This document shows positions 1-7,227 of a DNA stretch of 64,000 nucleotides, one piece after another (positions within the stretch are counted from its first letter, which is position 1; each line of letters opens with the position of its first letter). The DNA lies in NCBI RefSeq assembly GCF_005217605.1, contig NZ_SZPX01000006.1:62001-126000 (forward strand), read 5' to 3'. The stretch is from Sulfurimonas crateris. Its GTDB lineage: Bacteria > Campylobacterota > Campylobacteria > Campylobacterales > Sulfurimonadaceae. Made by a program: the position numbers and the translations under genes. The notes beneath the pieces were generated by a model. It was not told where the DNA came from. It saw only the letters and a list, made by a program, of their open reading frames with translations, and did no database searches.

Positions 1-547
1 CAACTTCCATCCCGTCTGCCAAGCGGTTTATATCCGCATCCTTCGCATCTATCTCTTCTACAAAAGCCATCAATCTCTCTAACTCATCATAGAAGTAGCT
101 TACCTCAAACTCTTTTGCCTCATAGCAAAATGCTTTTGCTCTGCTGCCGATCCCTAAAAGAGCTACTTTTTTGCAGCCTTTATCTTTTAAAAGATCACAA
201 AGCACCCTCATCCCCAAAAGATCACCGACAAGCTTCTGTTCATCTCTTAGCACTATATCGCAGATACCTGAGAATCTGACCGCTTCGCTTACATCATCAA
301 GAAGCTCTACTACGTTTTTCGCATACTCGTTAGCTATCAGGGCACCGTTTACGTGAGACTTTTTCATATTTGCTACAGTAAAGTAGAAGTCATCCTCCCT
401 TATGTTCATAGGGATCATCATCGCATCTTTATTGCTTGCTTTAAAGAGTTTATTCAGCGTAGCCGAGATGCTGCTCTGCCCTGCAAACTCTCCGATAAAG
501 CCGTAAAGCTTCGTATGATGCGATATCTCATTTCCGTTGTTCATCAT
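1..547 (-). CDS. Shikimate dehydrogenase-like protein (AroE fold), 3' end outside window
   Basis: Partial gene read from ATG at 547 and running off the window edge; 182 codons are visible. The start is preceded by GAGGAG overlapping the stop of the upstream ferredoxin gene, so the two are translationally coupled. The N-terminus (LYGFIGEFAGQSSIS) aligns with the substrate-binding start of shikimate dehydrogenases, KLVGDLLGMRVL matches the KLVGDNTDG segment, and KVALLGIGSRAKAF matches the glycine-rich NADP loop. Key positions differ: the SxS pair is shifted, and the NTD aspartate of the active site is replaced by LLG. I infer a paralogue without normal shikimate dehydrogenase activity, placed in a redox-maturation operon. 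The C-terminal part is not visible. Family assignment is moderate, function unknown. Confidence 0.6.
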   Translation of the reverse strand, partial: MMNNGNEISHHTKLYGFIGEFAGQSSISATLNKLFKASNKDAMMIPMNIREDDFYFTVANMKKSHVNGALIANEYAKNVVELLDDVSEAVRFSGICDIVLRDEQKLVGDLLGMRVLCDLLKDKGCKKVALLGIGSRAKAFCYEAKEFEVSYFYDELERLMAFVEEIDAKDADINRLADGMEV

Positions 548-560
548 CTTGTAAATCTCC

Positions 561-1655
561 TCATATTCCCCAAAGTGCCCTAGCCTCTTCTTCCTCTGCT
601 TTGCATCTATAGCAGAGTCTTTCATCTGAATTTGTACTAAAGATGACATTGCACTCATCACATCTTCTTACATTGAACTTTATAAGACTGTGAACCTCAG
701 GCTCAAAAAACTCTTTTACTCTATATGTAGATGAGAGCTTGATCGCTTCTGGTACGCAGACATCATGACAAATATGGCACTTTATGCACAAAAACGGGTC
801 AAACTCTATCTTGGAGTTTTTAATATCCGAACTAAGAGCACCGCTTGGGCAAACTCTGTAACACATCTGGCAAGCAGTACAAGTCTCGCTGTTTATCTCT
901 TTTGAAGAGGTGAACGTCAGTTCATCCGCTTCAATAATATGATAGACCTCCGGCTTCTCTACTCTTTTAAGCGCGGTAAAGAAAAGCTTTCTTCTGTCTG
1001 TTATGCGCTTCTGTTTCAAAAGGGCAATGTCGCTTTTTTGAAGAGTATGCTCAACAAGCTCATCGGTTGCTTTTTGGATCTCTTTTTCAAACTGCTGTTT
1101 TGCCTTTATGGCTCCGGCTAGATTGACCTTGCTAAAGAACTCTCTTCTATTTGAAGTGCTCTCTTCGCCACTGCTCTCTTTCTCATGCTTCACATCTTCA
1201 AGCTTTATAAGCGCGCCGCTTTGCATCGCTTCGAGTACATAAGAAGCCTCTTCGTAATTTTTCTCGATCTCGGGTCTGCATTTATGTGCTATTGCGCACT
1301 CATCGCAGTGCCCCATATCAAAAACCATCTCCTTTTTAAGAAGCGCCATCGATATGATGTTCTCAACATTTAAAGCAGCTATGCATGGAACGTTTTTTCT
1401 GCACGATATGAGGTTATCGCTATCTTCCATAAAACTAAAAAAGAAATCGGTCGTACTAAAATCATCCAGAGAGAGAGCCTCATTTGGACATACCGCATCA
1501 CATGCACCGCATCCGACACATGCCGAGAAGTTGATACTTGGCAGCGGATTAGAGCCTACAACTATAGCTTCAGTGGAGCAGATAAGTTCACATCTGTTAC
1601 ACTCGCTCTCTTTAGAGAGTGAGCGGACACAACGGCTGGCTTTGAGCTGTATCAT
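561..1655 (-). CDS. Multi-cluster 4Fe-4S ferredoxin, 364 aa
   Basis: Cytoplasmic iron-sulfur protein with three clear CxxCxxCxxxC motifs: CVGCGACDAVCP near residue 46, CTACQMCYRVCP near 260 and CIKCHICHDVCV near 290. Additional cysteines lie at the N-terminus (CNRCELIC), in the middle (CDECAIAHKC) and as a zinc-ribbon-like CDEC...CYRC pair at the C-terminus. The middle section (about 150-230) is charged and helical without cysteines. It directly follows the TorD-type chaperone gene (start ATG abuts that gene's stop) and precedes the AroE-like gene, so it is the second gene of an apparent operon. Such ferredoxins next to TorD proteins usually serve assembly of, or electron transfer with, molybdopterin enzymes such as formate dehydrogenase; that enzyme is not in the window, so the role is inferred. 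Confidence 0.8.
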   Translation of the reverse strand: MIQLKASRCVRSLSKESECNRCELICSTEAIVVGSNPLPSINFSACVGCGACDAVCPNEALSLDDFSTTDFFFSFMEDSDNLISCRKNVPCIAALNVENIISMALLKKEMVFDMGHCDECAIAHKCRPEIEKNYEEASYVLEAMQSGALIKLEDVKHEKESSGEESTSNRREFFSKVNLAGAIKAKQQFEKEIQKATDELVEHTLQKSDIALLKQKRITDRRKLFFTALKRVEKPEVYHIIEADELTFTSSKEINSETCTACQMCYRVCPSGALSSDIKNSKIEFDPFLCIKCHICHDVCVPEAIKLSSTYRVKEFFEPEVHSLIKFNVRRCDECNVIFSTNSDERLCYRCKAEEEEARALWGI

Positions 1656-2273
1656 TTAGAGATTTAGCTCCTTGGCCAAATACTCGTTATCGCTGAGCAT
1701 AAACTCTAAAGCCATATCAGCAGCATCATAATACAGAGGTGTTCTTGCCTCATATTTTACATTTATAAGATAGAGCGGCGCCCACTTCAAAAGGTGCTTG
1801 TTTAAAAACTCGCTCTGGATCCCTCTTAACTCTTTTGCCGCCTCTGCATCATTCTCTTCAAGTGCTTTTATCTCAGCCTCGACAAGATGGTGCATAAACT
1901 CAAGTTCCACTCCGATATGATCTGCAGATATCGTACGTGCAACTTCAAAATCGACCATAAAGTTGTACGCACTGTACATATCAGTTGCCGGATTTGCACC
2001 GCCTGTCTCTATCTTTTGGTCTTCTCTGGTGTAAAAAGTCTCGTACGGAATAAGGTGCAAAAGAGAGAGGTTGACAAAATCAGGATTTAGATACTCTTGC
2101 AGAAGCTTTTCATTTGAGACTTCATAAAGAGGTTTCCACTCTTTTAATGTAGGAAAAAAATCTAAAATGTTTTCATCACTCTTTATCATCATCAATGTTT
2201 TTTCATCCAACTCTTGCAATAAGACGCGTGATAATAGAGCGTAGATGTTAGATCTTGCTTTCGTGTTTTGCAT
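1656..2273 (-). CDS. TorD/DmsD-family molybdoenzyme chaperone, 205 aa
   Basis: All-helical protein of the usual length for TorD-like redox enzyme maturation proteins. The family signature is visible as DHIGVELEFMHHLVEAE around residues 115-131, followed by the EFLNKHLLKWAPLY segment that ends the signature domain. These chaperones bind the twin-arginine signal peptide and apoprotein of molybdenum enzymes in the cytoplasm and hold them until cofactor insertion. Start at ATG 2273; first gene of a minus-strand operon with the ferredoxin and AroE-like genes. The client enzyme is not visible here; formate dehydrogenase is the likely one from what is known of such clusters in this phylum, but that is inference. 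Confidence 0.85.
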   Translation of the reverse strand: MQNTKARSNIYALLSRVLLQELDEKTLMMIKSDENILDFFPTLKEWKPLYEVSNEKLLQEYLNPDFVNLSLLHLIPYETFYTREDQKIETGGANPATDMYSAYNFMVDFEVARTISADHIGVELEFMHHLVEAEIKALEENDAEAAKELRGIQSEFLNKHLLKWAPLYLINVKYEARTPLYYDAADMALEFMLSDNEYLAKELNL

Positions 2274-2352
2274 ATTTTGTGTACTTTGTATTGATTTTTA
2301 ACCCGTAATTCTATCGCAAAAGTCTAAATCTAGGGTTAGGGAAAATAACTTG

Positions 2353-3708
2353 TTATATCCCCTCCGCTATCATAGCATCCGCAACTCTCTTAAATCCAGC
2401 TATATTGGCTCCATCAACATAGTTACCCTCGACTCCGTAATCTTTTGCCGTAAGGACTACTCTTTTACAGATCTGCTCCATTATAAATCTAAGCTTTACA
2501 TCTATTTTTTCAAAGTGCCATCTCTGCATCGAAGCGTTCTGGCTCATCTCAAACTCACTTACCACTACTCCGCCCGCATTTGCAGCTTTTGCAGGAGCAA
2601 AGCATACATTGTGGTTTACAAGCGAAGCAATAGCCTCTGGAGTCGAAGGCATATTTGCCCCCTCGCTAACACTCACGCACCTATTCTCTATTAAGTTCTT
2701 GGCATCTGCTTCATTAAGCTCATTTTGCGTTGCACAAGGAAATGCAGCATAACACTCAACTCCCCATACTCCGTGCTCACCCTCTGGATAATCACACACC
2801 GGTGTATATTTAGCATCGGTATGAGTCTCTAAATAGAGCTCCAAAGAGGCTCTTTTCTCAAATTTAAGCTCTTTTAGAAGCGGCAGATCAACACCTCTTG
2901 GATCATATATCATCCCTCTTGAGTCGCTACATGTAACAGGGATCGCACCTATTTGCAGAAGCTTCTCTATTGCGTGAAGCGCTACATTTCCTGCCCCGCT
3001 TACCGCACATATCTTCCCCTCAAGACCCTCTTTGCCCTCAAGCTCCAACATCTTTTGTGTAAAGTATATAACACCGTAACCTGTAGCTTCTGGTCTCATC
3101 AAAGAGCCTCCGAACATATAGGGCTTGCCAGTTAAAACACCGTCATACGAAGATGTTATTTTTTTATACTCTCCAAAAAGATACCCTATCTCTCTAGCCC
3201 CTACTCCGATATCTCCAGCAGGGACATCTATTCGCGGACCTATATACTTATGAAGCTCTGTCATAAATGCCGAGCAGAACTTCATGATCTCAAAATCGCT
3301 CTTTCCTTTGGGGTCAAAATCACTACCCCCTTTTCCTCCGCCGATCGGCAGACCGGTAAGCGAGTTTTTTAGTATCTGCTCAAAAGCTAAAAACTTTAAA
3401 ACTCCTTCATTTACGCTTGGATGAAAACGAAGTCCTCCTTTATATGGCCCAAGAGTATTGTTAAACTGGACTCTATATCCCGTATTTACTCTAATACTAT
3501 TATTGTCATCCAGCCAACTTACCTTAAATTTTATAACTCTATCAGGTACCATCAATCTCTCTAAAACCGAATATTTAGCGTACCTCTCATCAGAGTTCAG
3601 AAGCGGAGCGATCGAAGAGATGACCTCTTGAACCGCTTGAAAAAAAACATTATTTTGAGCACAATCACCTACTAAAATCTTTTTTATATTATCTTGTGAT
3701 ATATCCAT
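2353..3708 (-). CDS. gdhA: Glutamate dehydrogenase (copy 1), 451 aa
   Basis: Hexameric-type NAD(P)-dependent glutamate dehydrogenase interconverting 2-oxoglutarate plus ammonium and glutamate. Substrate-domain motifs [14 protein letters not shown] and [16 protein letters not shown] (catalytic lysine region), [18 protein letters not shown] and the dinucleotide loop SGAGNVALHAIEKL are all present; length is normal. I choose ATG at 3708, preceded by TGAGGA at good spacing, over a TTG seven codons upstream that has no ribosome site. A second full-length homologue lies at 22299-23651; the two are clearly diverged paralogues. The gene is monocistronic with its own extended -10 at 3737-3744. This copy, away from catabolic genes, is the better candidate for ammonium assimilation, but cofactor preference cannot be read with certainty. 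Confidence 0.93.
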   Translation of the reverse strand: MDISQDNIKKILVGDCAQNNVFFQAVQEVISSIAPLLNSDERYAKYSVLERLMVPDRVIKFKVSWLDDNNSIRVNTGYRVQFNNTLGPYKGGLRFHPSVNEGVLKFLAFEQILKNSLTGLPIGGGKGGSDFDPKGKSDFEIMKFCSAFMTELHKYIGPRIDVPAGDIGVGAREIGYLFGEYKKITSSYDGVLTGKPYMFGGSLMRPEATGYGVIYFTQKMLELEGKEGLEGKICAVSGAGNVALHAIEKLLQIGAIPVTCSDSRGMIYDPRGVDLPLLKELKFEKRASLELYLETHTDAKYTPVCDYPEGEHGVWGVECYAAFPCATQNELNEADAKNLIENRCVSVSEGANMPSTPEAIASLVNHNVCFAPAKAANAGGVVVSEFEMSQNASMQRWHFEKIDVKLRFIMEQICKRVVLTAKDYGVEGNYVDGANIAGFKRVADAMIAEGI

Positions 3709-3736
3709 ATTTTCCTCATATACAATCAATTATCTG

Positions 3737-3744
3737 ATTATACA
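3737..3744 (-). promoter_or_regulatory. Extended -10 (TGTATAAT) of gdhA copy 1
   Basis: On the minus strand TGTATAAT lies 28 bases upstream of the chosen gdhA ATG, fitting a short leader carrying the GAGG ribosome site. The upstream stretch is AT-rich with T-runs and has no obvious -35, as is usual for housekeeping promoters in this phylum. Confidence 0.5.
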
Positions 3745-3810
3745 AAAATATCATAAAGCAGAAATTATTACTCAGCTTTAAAATATTTTATCCGTTGACC
3801 TAAAACAAAG

Positions 3811-4275
3811 ATGTTATCAGAGAGTTGTGCTAAAATTGAACTAAAAAAAGGATTTACCATTACTTATACAGTTGTTCATACGATTCACATATTTTCAGTT
3901 TTTATCTACGGCGGATTTCTTTTTGTAGATATACTTTTTTTATCCAAAATGAACCAAACGCTTAGCGGTGAAGAGCATGCAAAAGCCAGAGAGGCTATTA
4001 TGATGCATGTAAGAAAGGTTGTCCCTTATGCTCTGATGGTTGCAGTTGCAAGTGGAGCGTACCTTTTTTCACAGGCTTTTGGCAAGATAGAGAACAGTTC
4101 ACTATCGTATTTTCAAACGCTTTTGGCAATAAAAGCATTTTTAGGTTTATGGCTGGGTCTTAGAGGAATAAACCAAAAACTATTTAAAATAAACCCGTGG
4201 GTATTTAAGAGCCATTTTTTTCCTTTTGCTCTAGTTGTTATTATTATTCTGCTGTCGCAGTTTATGTATCTTTAG
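3811..4275 (+). CDS. Small integral membrane protein, CopD/HemJ-like topology
   Basis: Up to 154 residues with four predicted membrane helices, the first carrying a histidine pair (VVHTIHIFSVFIYGG) and the last ending in a very hydrophobic C-terminus. The histidine-bearing first helix and overall size resemble small CopD/HemJ-like haem- or copper-associated membrane proteins, but no decisive motif is present. The ATG at 3811 has no ribosome site, and an extended -10 (TGCTAAAAT, 3828-3836) lies downstream of it. An AAAAGGA ribosome site at 3846-3852 sits six bases before an in-frame ATT at 3859, so the true protein may be 138 residues starting at a rare ATT codon just before helix 1. The gene stands alone between divergent gdhA and a chemoreceptor. 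Confidence 0.65.
   Translation: MLSESCAKIELKKGFTITYTVVHTIHIFSVFIYGGFLFVDILFLSKMNQTLSGEEHAKAREAIMMHVRKVVPYALMVAVASGAYLFSQAFGKIENSSLSYFQTLLAIKAFLGLWLGLRGINQKLFKINPWVFKSHFFPFALVVIIILLSQFMYL
3828..3836 (+). promoter_or_regulatory. Extended -10 (TGCTAAAAT) inside the annotated 5' end of the membrane protein gene
   Basis: TGnTAAAAT with a transcription start expected near 3843, followed directly by the AAAAGGA ribosome site at 3846-3852. If used, the ATG at 3811 would not be on the transcript. Confidence 0.4.
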
Positions 4276-4362
4276 ATTCATAATTTAAGGACATATTTAA
4301 GCTCATTGTTATAGAATGTGATATTTTTATCTCAAAAGCAATTACCGTAACAAGGAATCTCA

Positions 4363-6261
4363 ATGTTTAAGAACCTAAGTATTCATAAAAAGATGAACTA
4401 CTTTATTGCTATGGTAGCGGTCTCAGTATTTTCTGCCGCTATATCTATTTTTCTGGCAATGGGTCATATTGAAACAAAGTATGAACATCTGCACCACAAC
4501 TCTATGATAGGCGGTTTGACAACCCTTAAAATAGAAAAAAATCTTAACTACACCAGCAGGCTCTCTAGAGACATCATGCTTGGTGGCAATTATGATAAAA
4601 ACATCAAAAAGCTTGAAAAAACACTTGACGAGATCGAGGAGCACTTTACTCTCTTAGAAGAGCTTATGGAAAAAGAGAGCTCTCTTTCTATGGTTCAAGA
4701 AGCTAAAAACTCAACCATGCTATTCTTACAAAACACACTTAAAATGATGAGCTCTCTAGATTCTCAAGATATAGCACACAATAAAGATGCCATATATGCA
4801 AACTACTCAAAAGAGCTTACTCCGTTTGCAAATGCTTCAAGAGAGTCTTTTGCAAAACTTGTAGAACTAAAAGCGGCAGAGCTTGATAAAGACTCTATTG
4901 GGCTTGCGACTGAGATCAACTTTTTTAAATTTTTAGCTCTTATTGCCGGTATCGTTGTAGGCGTGATAGTCTTGGTCTTAGCGACTGTGATAAGAAAATC
5001 TATTACAGGCGGGATAAATGACTTTACAAGATTGATCAGTCATGTCTCAAAAGGTGATTTCAGCCATAAAGCCACAACCGTTGACAGAAATACAGAACTC
5101 GGCATTATGGGTTACGAGCTTACAGCTCTTATCAAACACACACAAGATCTTATTCACGAGATAAACACTACTATAACAGATGCTTCTAAGGGTATATTTA
5201 CGCACCGTATCTCCTCTGAAGGAATGAGCGGAGAGTTTGTTGATGCCATAGAGAGTGTAGGAAAAAGCATTGAGTTTATGAAAGCACAGCATCTTAAAGC
5301 GCAAAGAGATATCTTTAACTCAAAGATCAGCACCAAGAGCGTTATGGTAACGGAGTCACTCTCTATGATCATATCTGATCTGGATGAGAACATCAGCGAT
5401 ATAAAATCTATTACATCAGCGACAAAACAGGCATCAGAACTGGCAAGCAACTCTAGAAACGACATAACAGATATAACAACCGAGCTAAATGCCCTAAATG
5501 AGCAGGTAAATATTAACAACGACAGCATCAGCGAAATAGCAAATCAGGCCAACGAGATCACATCTGTCATCCAGCTAATCACCGATATTGCAGATCAAAC
5601 AAATCTACTGGCACTTAATGCGGCAATAGAAGCGGCTCGTGCGGGTGAACACGGAAGAGGATTTGCAGTTGTCGCAGACGAGGTCAGAAAACTAGCAGAG
5701 AGAACACACAAAGCAACCGGAGAGATATCTGTATCAATTAAATCTCTGCAGCAGAACATGAGCGAGATCCAAACAAGTTCAGACAATATGAAACAGACGG
5801 TAGAGGGTTCTACACAGAAGATAAACGGTTTTGAGAACACTCTAATCGAGCTTAGTGAAAACTCTTCGAAAATAGTCGACTACTCTTACGGGATGGAAAA
5901 CAGCATATTTATTGTTCTGGCAAAACTTGAGCACATTCTCTATAAATCACGCGTTTATAACTCTGTCATTTCGCTTAACAAAATACTTGAACAACAGAGC
6001 ACTCACGAGTGTGAACTCGGAATTTGGCATGACGGAGAAGGAGAAAGAAGGTTTGCTCAAACAACGTCGTTCGCCAAACTAGCGGCTCCACACGAGATAG
6101 TACACCGCAATGCTAACTCCAATTTAGGATATCTTGACCATGATGCACAGAGTACTACACTCAAAAATACACAAAATATTATTGAGAATTTTGACAAGAT
6201 GGAAAAAGCTTCCGAAGAGCTATTTACGCTTCTAGATACAATGCTCCAAGAGTCTAAATAA
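4363..6261 (+). CDS. Methyl-accepting chemotaxis protein with C-terminal CZB zinc domain, 632 aa
   Basis: Inner-membrane chemoreceptor. Residues 12-33 and about 187-210 are membrane helices around a helical periplasmic sensor of about 150 residues; a HAMP region follows, then a cytoplasmic coiled coil with the conserved CheA/CheW-contact hairpin [18 protein letters not shown] near residue 410-427. The C-terminus (about 515-600) is a chemoreceptor zinc-binding (CZB) domain: histidine in KLEHIL (about 523), cysteine in HECELGIW (about 550) and HEIVH (about 576-580) supply the 3His/1Cys zinc site. In other bacteria CZB domains sense zinc or hypochlorous acid; the ligand here is inferred only. 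Start supported by AAGGAA upstream. Transcribed alone, convergent with the next gene. Confidence 0.92.
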   Translation: MFKNLSIHKKMNYFIAMVAVSVFSAAISIFLAMGHIETKYEHLHHNSMIGGLTTLKIEKNLNYTSRLSRDIMLGGNYDKNIKKLEKTLDEIEEHFTLLEELMEKESSLSMVQEAKNSTMLFLQNTLKMMSSLDSQDIAHNKDAIYANYSKELTPFANASRESFAKLVELKAAELDKDSIGLATEINFFKFLALIAGIVVGVIVLVLATVIRKSITGGINDFTRLISHVSKGDFSHKATTVDRNTELGIMGYELTALIKHTQDLIHEINTTITDASKGIFTHRISSEGMSGEFVDAIESVGKSIEFMKAQHLKAQRDIFNSKISTKSVMVTESLSMIISDLDENISDIKSITSATKQASELASNSRNDITDITTELNALNEQVNINNDSISEIANQANEITSVIQLITDIADQTNLLALNAAIEAARAGEHGRGFAVVADEVRKLAERTHKATGEISVSIKSLQQNMSEIQTSSDNMKQTVEGSTQKINGFENTLIELSENSSKIVDYSYGMENSIFIVLAKLEHILYKSRVYNSVISLNKILEQQSTHECELGIWHDGEGERRFAQTTSFAKLAAPHEIVHRNANSNLGYLDHDAQSTTLKNTQNIIENFDKMEKASEELFTLLDTMLQESK

Positions 6262-6264
6262 CCA

Positions 6265-6633
6265 TTACTCCCACTCCTCAAATTTGGAGCCGGAGTGCTT
6301 ATCCTTCTTGTAACGCCTTGCGTTTTTGCTCTTTTCAAGCTGATTTGATTCATAGAGAATCTCCTCTTTTATATCCTCAACATCTTTATCGCTCTCTCTG
6401 TAAGATATTATCTTCTTAACCAATTTTTGAAGATCTTGAAGCTCCCCTTTATAAAGCGATATCTCATCTACCCTTTGAAGCACTTTCAAAGAGTTTTCTA
6501 TTTTTTTGTCATATCCCTCTTTGGAAATGTTAGATGTTGTAGACAAATAAGAGACAATACCTTTATGAAATCTCTCCAGCGCCCTTATATAGCGGAGTCT
6601 CATTGCATTATCTATCGCTTTTTGTGATGCCAT
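6265..6633 (-). CDS. Hypothetical charged helical protein, about 122 aa
   Basis: Unrecognised cytoplasmic protein rich in lysine and glutamate, with likely coiled-coil segments through the centre (KNARRYKKDK near the basic end) and no membrane segment. A TTG six codons further upstream has no ribosome site; ATG at 6633 lies 30 bases from the -10 at 6663-6668 and is preferred. It ends 3 bases from the stop of the convergent chemoreceptor gene, and shares a palindromic promoter region with the divergent rhodanese gene. No function can be assigned. Confidence 0.65.
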   Translation of the reverse strand: MASQKAIDNAMRLRYIRALERFHKGIVSYLSTTSNISKEGYDKKIENSLKVLQRVDEISLYKGELQDLQKLVKKIISYRESDKDVEDIKEEILYESNQLEKSKNARRYKKDKHSGSKFEEWE

Positions 6634-6656
6634 TCTCTGCCCATTATTCAATTTTT

Positions 6657-6670
6657 GATATAATTATATC
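6657..6670. promoter_or_regulatory. Palindromic bidirectional -10 (14 bp)
   Basis: A perfect 14-base palindrome, GATATAATTATATC, contains TATAAT on the plus strand (6659-6664) for the rhodanese gene and TATAAT on the minus strand (6663-6668) for the hypothetical gene. The two divergent start codons are only 63 bases apart, so both genes appear to share overlapping core promoters and may compete for polymerase. Confidence 0.6.
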
Positions 6671-6696
6671 CTTAATTTATGGCTTGGAGCATTGTA

Positions 6697-7095
6697 TTGA
6701 AGAAATTTTTTTTAACTGTTTTAATTTTATCGGTATCTCTTTTTGGCTCTATTAAAAACCAAGAAGCTTCTTACGAACTGTTGGATTCAAACATACCGAT
6801 CGTTGACATAAGAACACCCGGAGAGTGGAAAGAGACTGGGCTACTTAAAGGTTCTATCCCCATTATGTTATTTGATGAGAAAGGCAATTATGACCTTAAA
6901 GACTTTTTAGATAAGTTAAACGCTTCAGTAGACACTAAAAAGCCATTTGCCCTTATCTGCAGAACAGGGAGCAGAACAAAAATATTGGCACAGTTTTTAT
7001 CGCAAAAACTGGGTTATGATGTCATAAATCTTAAAAGCGGTATCGTATATGCAAAATATATGAGACTCCCTATTCTTCCATATAAGCCAAACTAA
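6697..7095 (+). CDS. Periplasmic rhodanese-like sulfurtransferase, 132 aa
   Basis: Single rhodanese domain with the catalytic cysteine loop CRTGSR near residue 94 and the IVDIRTPGEW segment near residue 32 that usually opens the domain. I choose TTG at 6697, which is preceded by TTGGAG at seven bases and yields a clean signal peptide (MKKFFLTVLILSVSLFG); an in-frame ATG at 6679 has no ribosome site and would spoil the signal. The protein is therefore exported, probably to the periplasm, where it could move sulfane sulfur. Substrate unknown. Transcribed from the shared palindromic promoter. Confidence 0.85.
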   Translation: MKKFFLTVLILSVSLFGSIKNQEASYELLDSNIPIVDIRTPGEWKETGLLKGSIPIMLFDEKGNYDLKDFLDKLNASVDTKKPFALICRTGSRTKILAQFLSQKLGYDVINLKSGIVYAKYMRLPILPYKPN

Positions 7096-7113
7096 AAGCA
7101 CTCTATAAAAATC

Positions 7114-7227
7114 TTGCAGTTTTTAAAATTCATCTTCTACTTCATAACCAGAGTGGCGGCGATCTTTGCCGCTATTGCACTTATTGCATTTCTACTCTGG
7201 GCTCTTTTGTACGCTATTTTTCTCTAA
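7114..7227 (+). CDS. Possible 37-aa single-helix membrane peptide (doubtful)
   Basis: An open frame from TTG (MQFLKFIFYFITRV...) encodes one long hydrophobic helix with a short positive N-terminus and ends at TAA 7225-7227. It follows the rhodanese gene by 18 bases, but there is no ribosome site, and its last 36 bases are antisense to the 3' end of the RND gene. AT-rich DNA makes hydrophobic frames by chance, so this is recorded only as a candidate. Confidence 0.2.
   Translation: MQFLKFIFYFITRVAAIFAAIALIAFLLWALLYAIFL

Noticed and set aside
3709-3729. TTG start of gdhA copy 1 adding seven residues
   Set aside because: No ribosome site, whereas ATG 3708 has TGAGGA at good spacing.
5047-5528. 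Long minus-strand open frames inside the chemoreceptor gene
   Set aside because: Antisense shadows of the strongly supported chemoreceptor; no ribosome site or family likeness.
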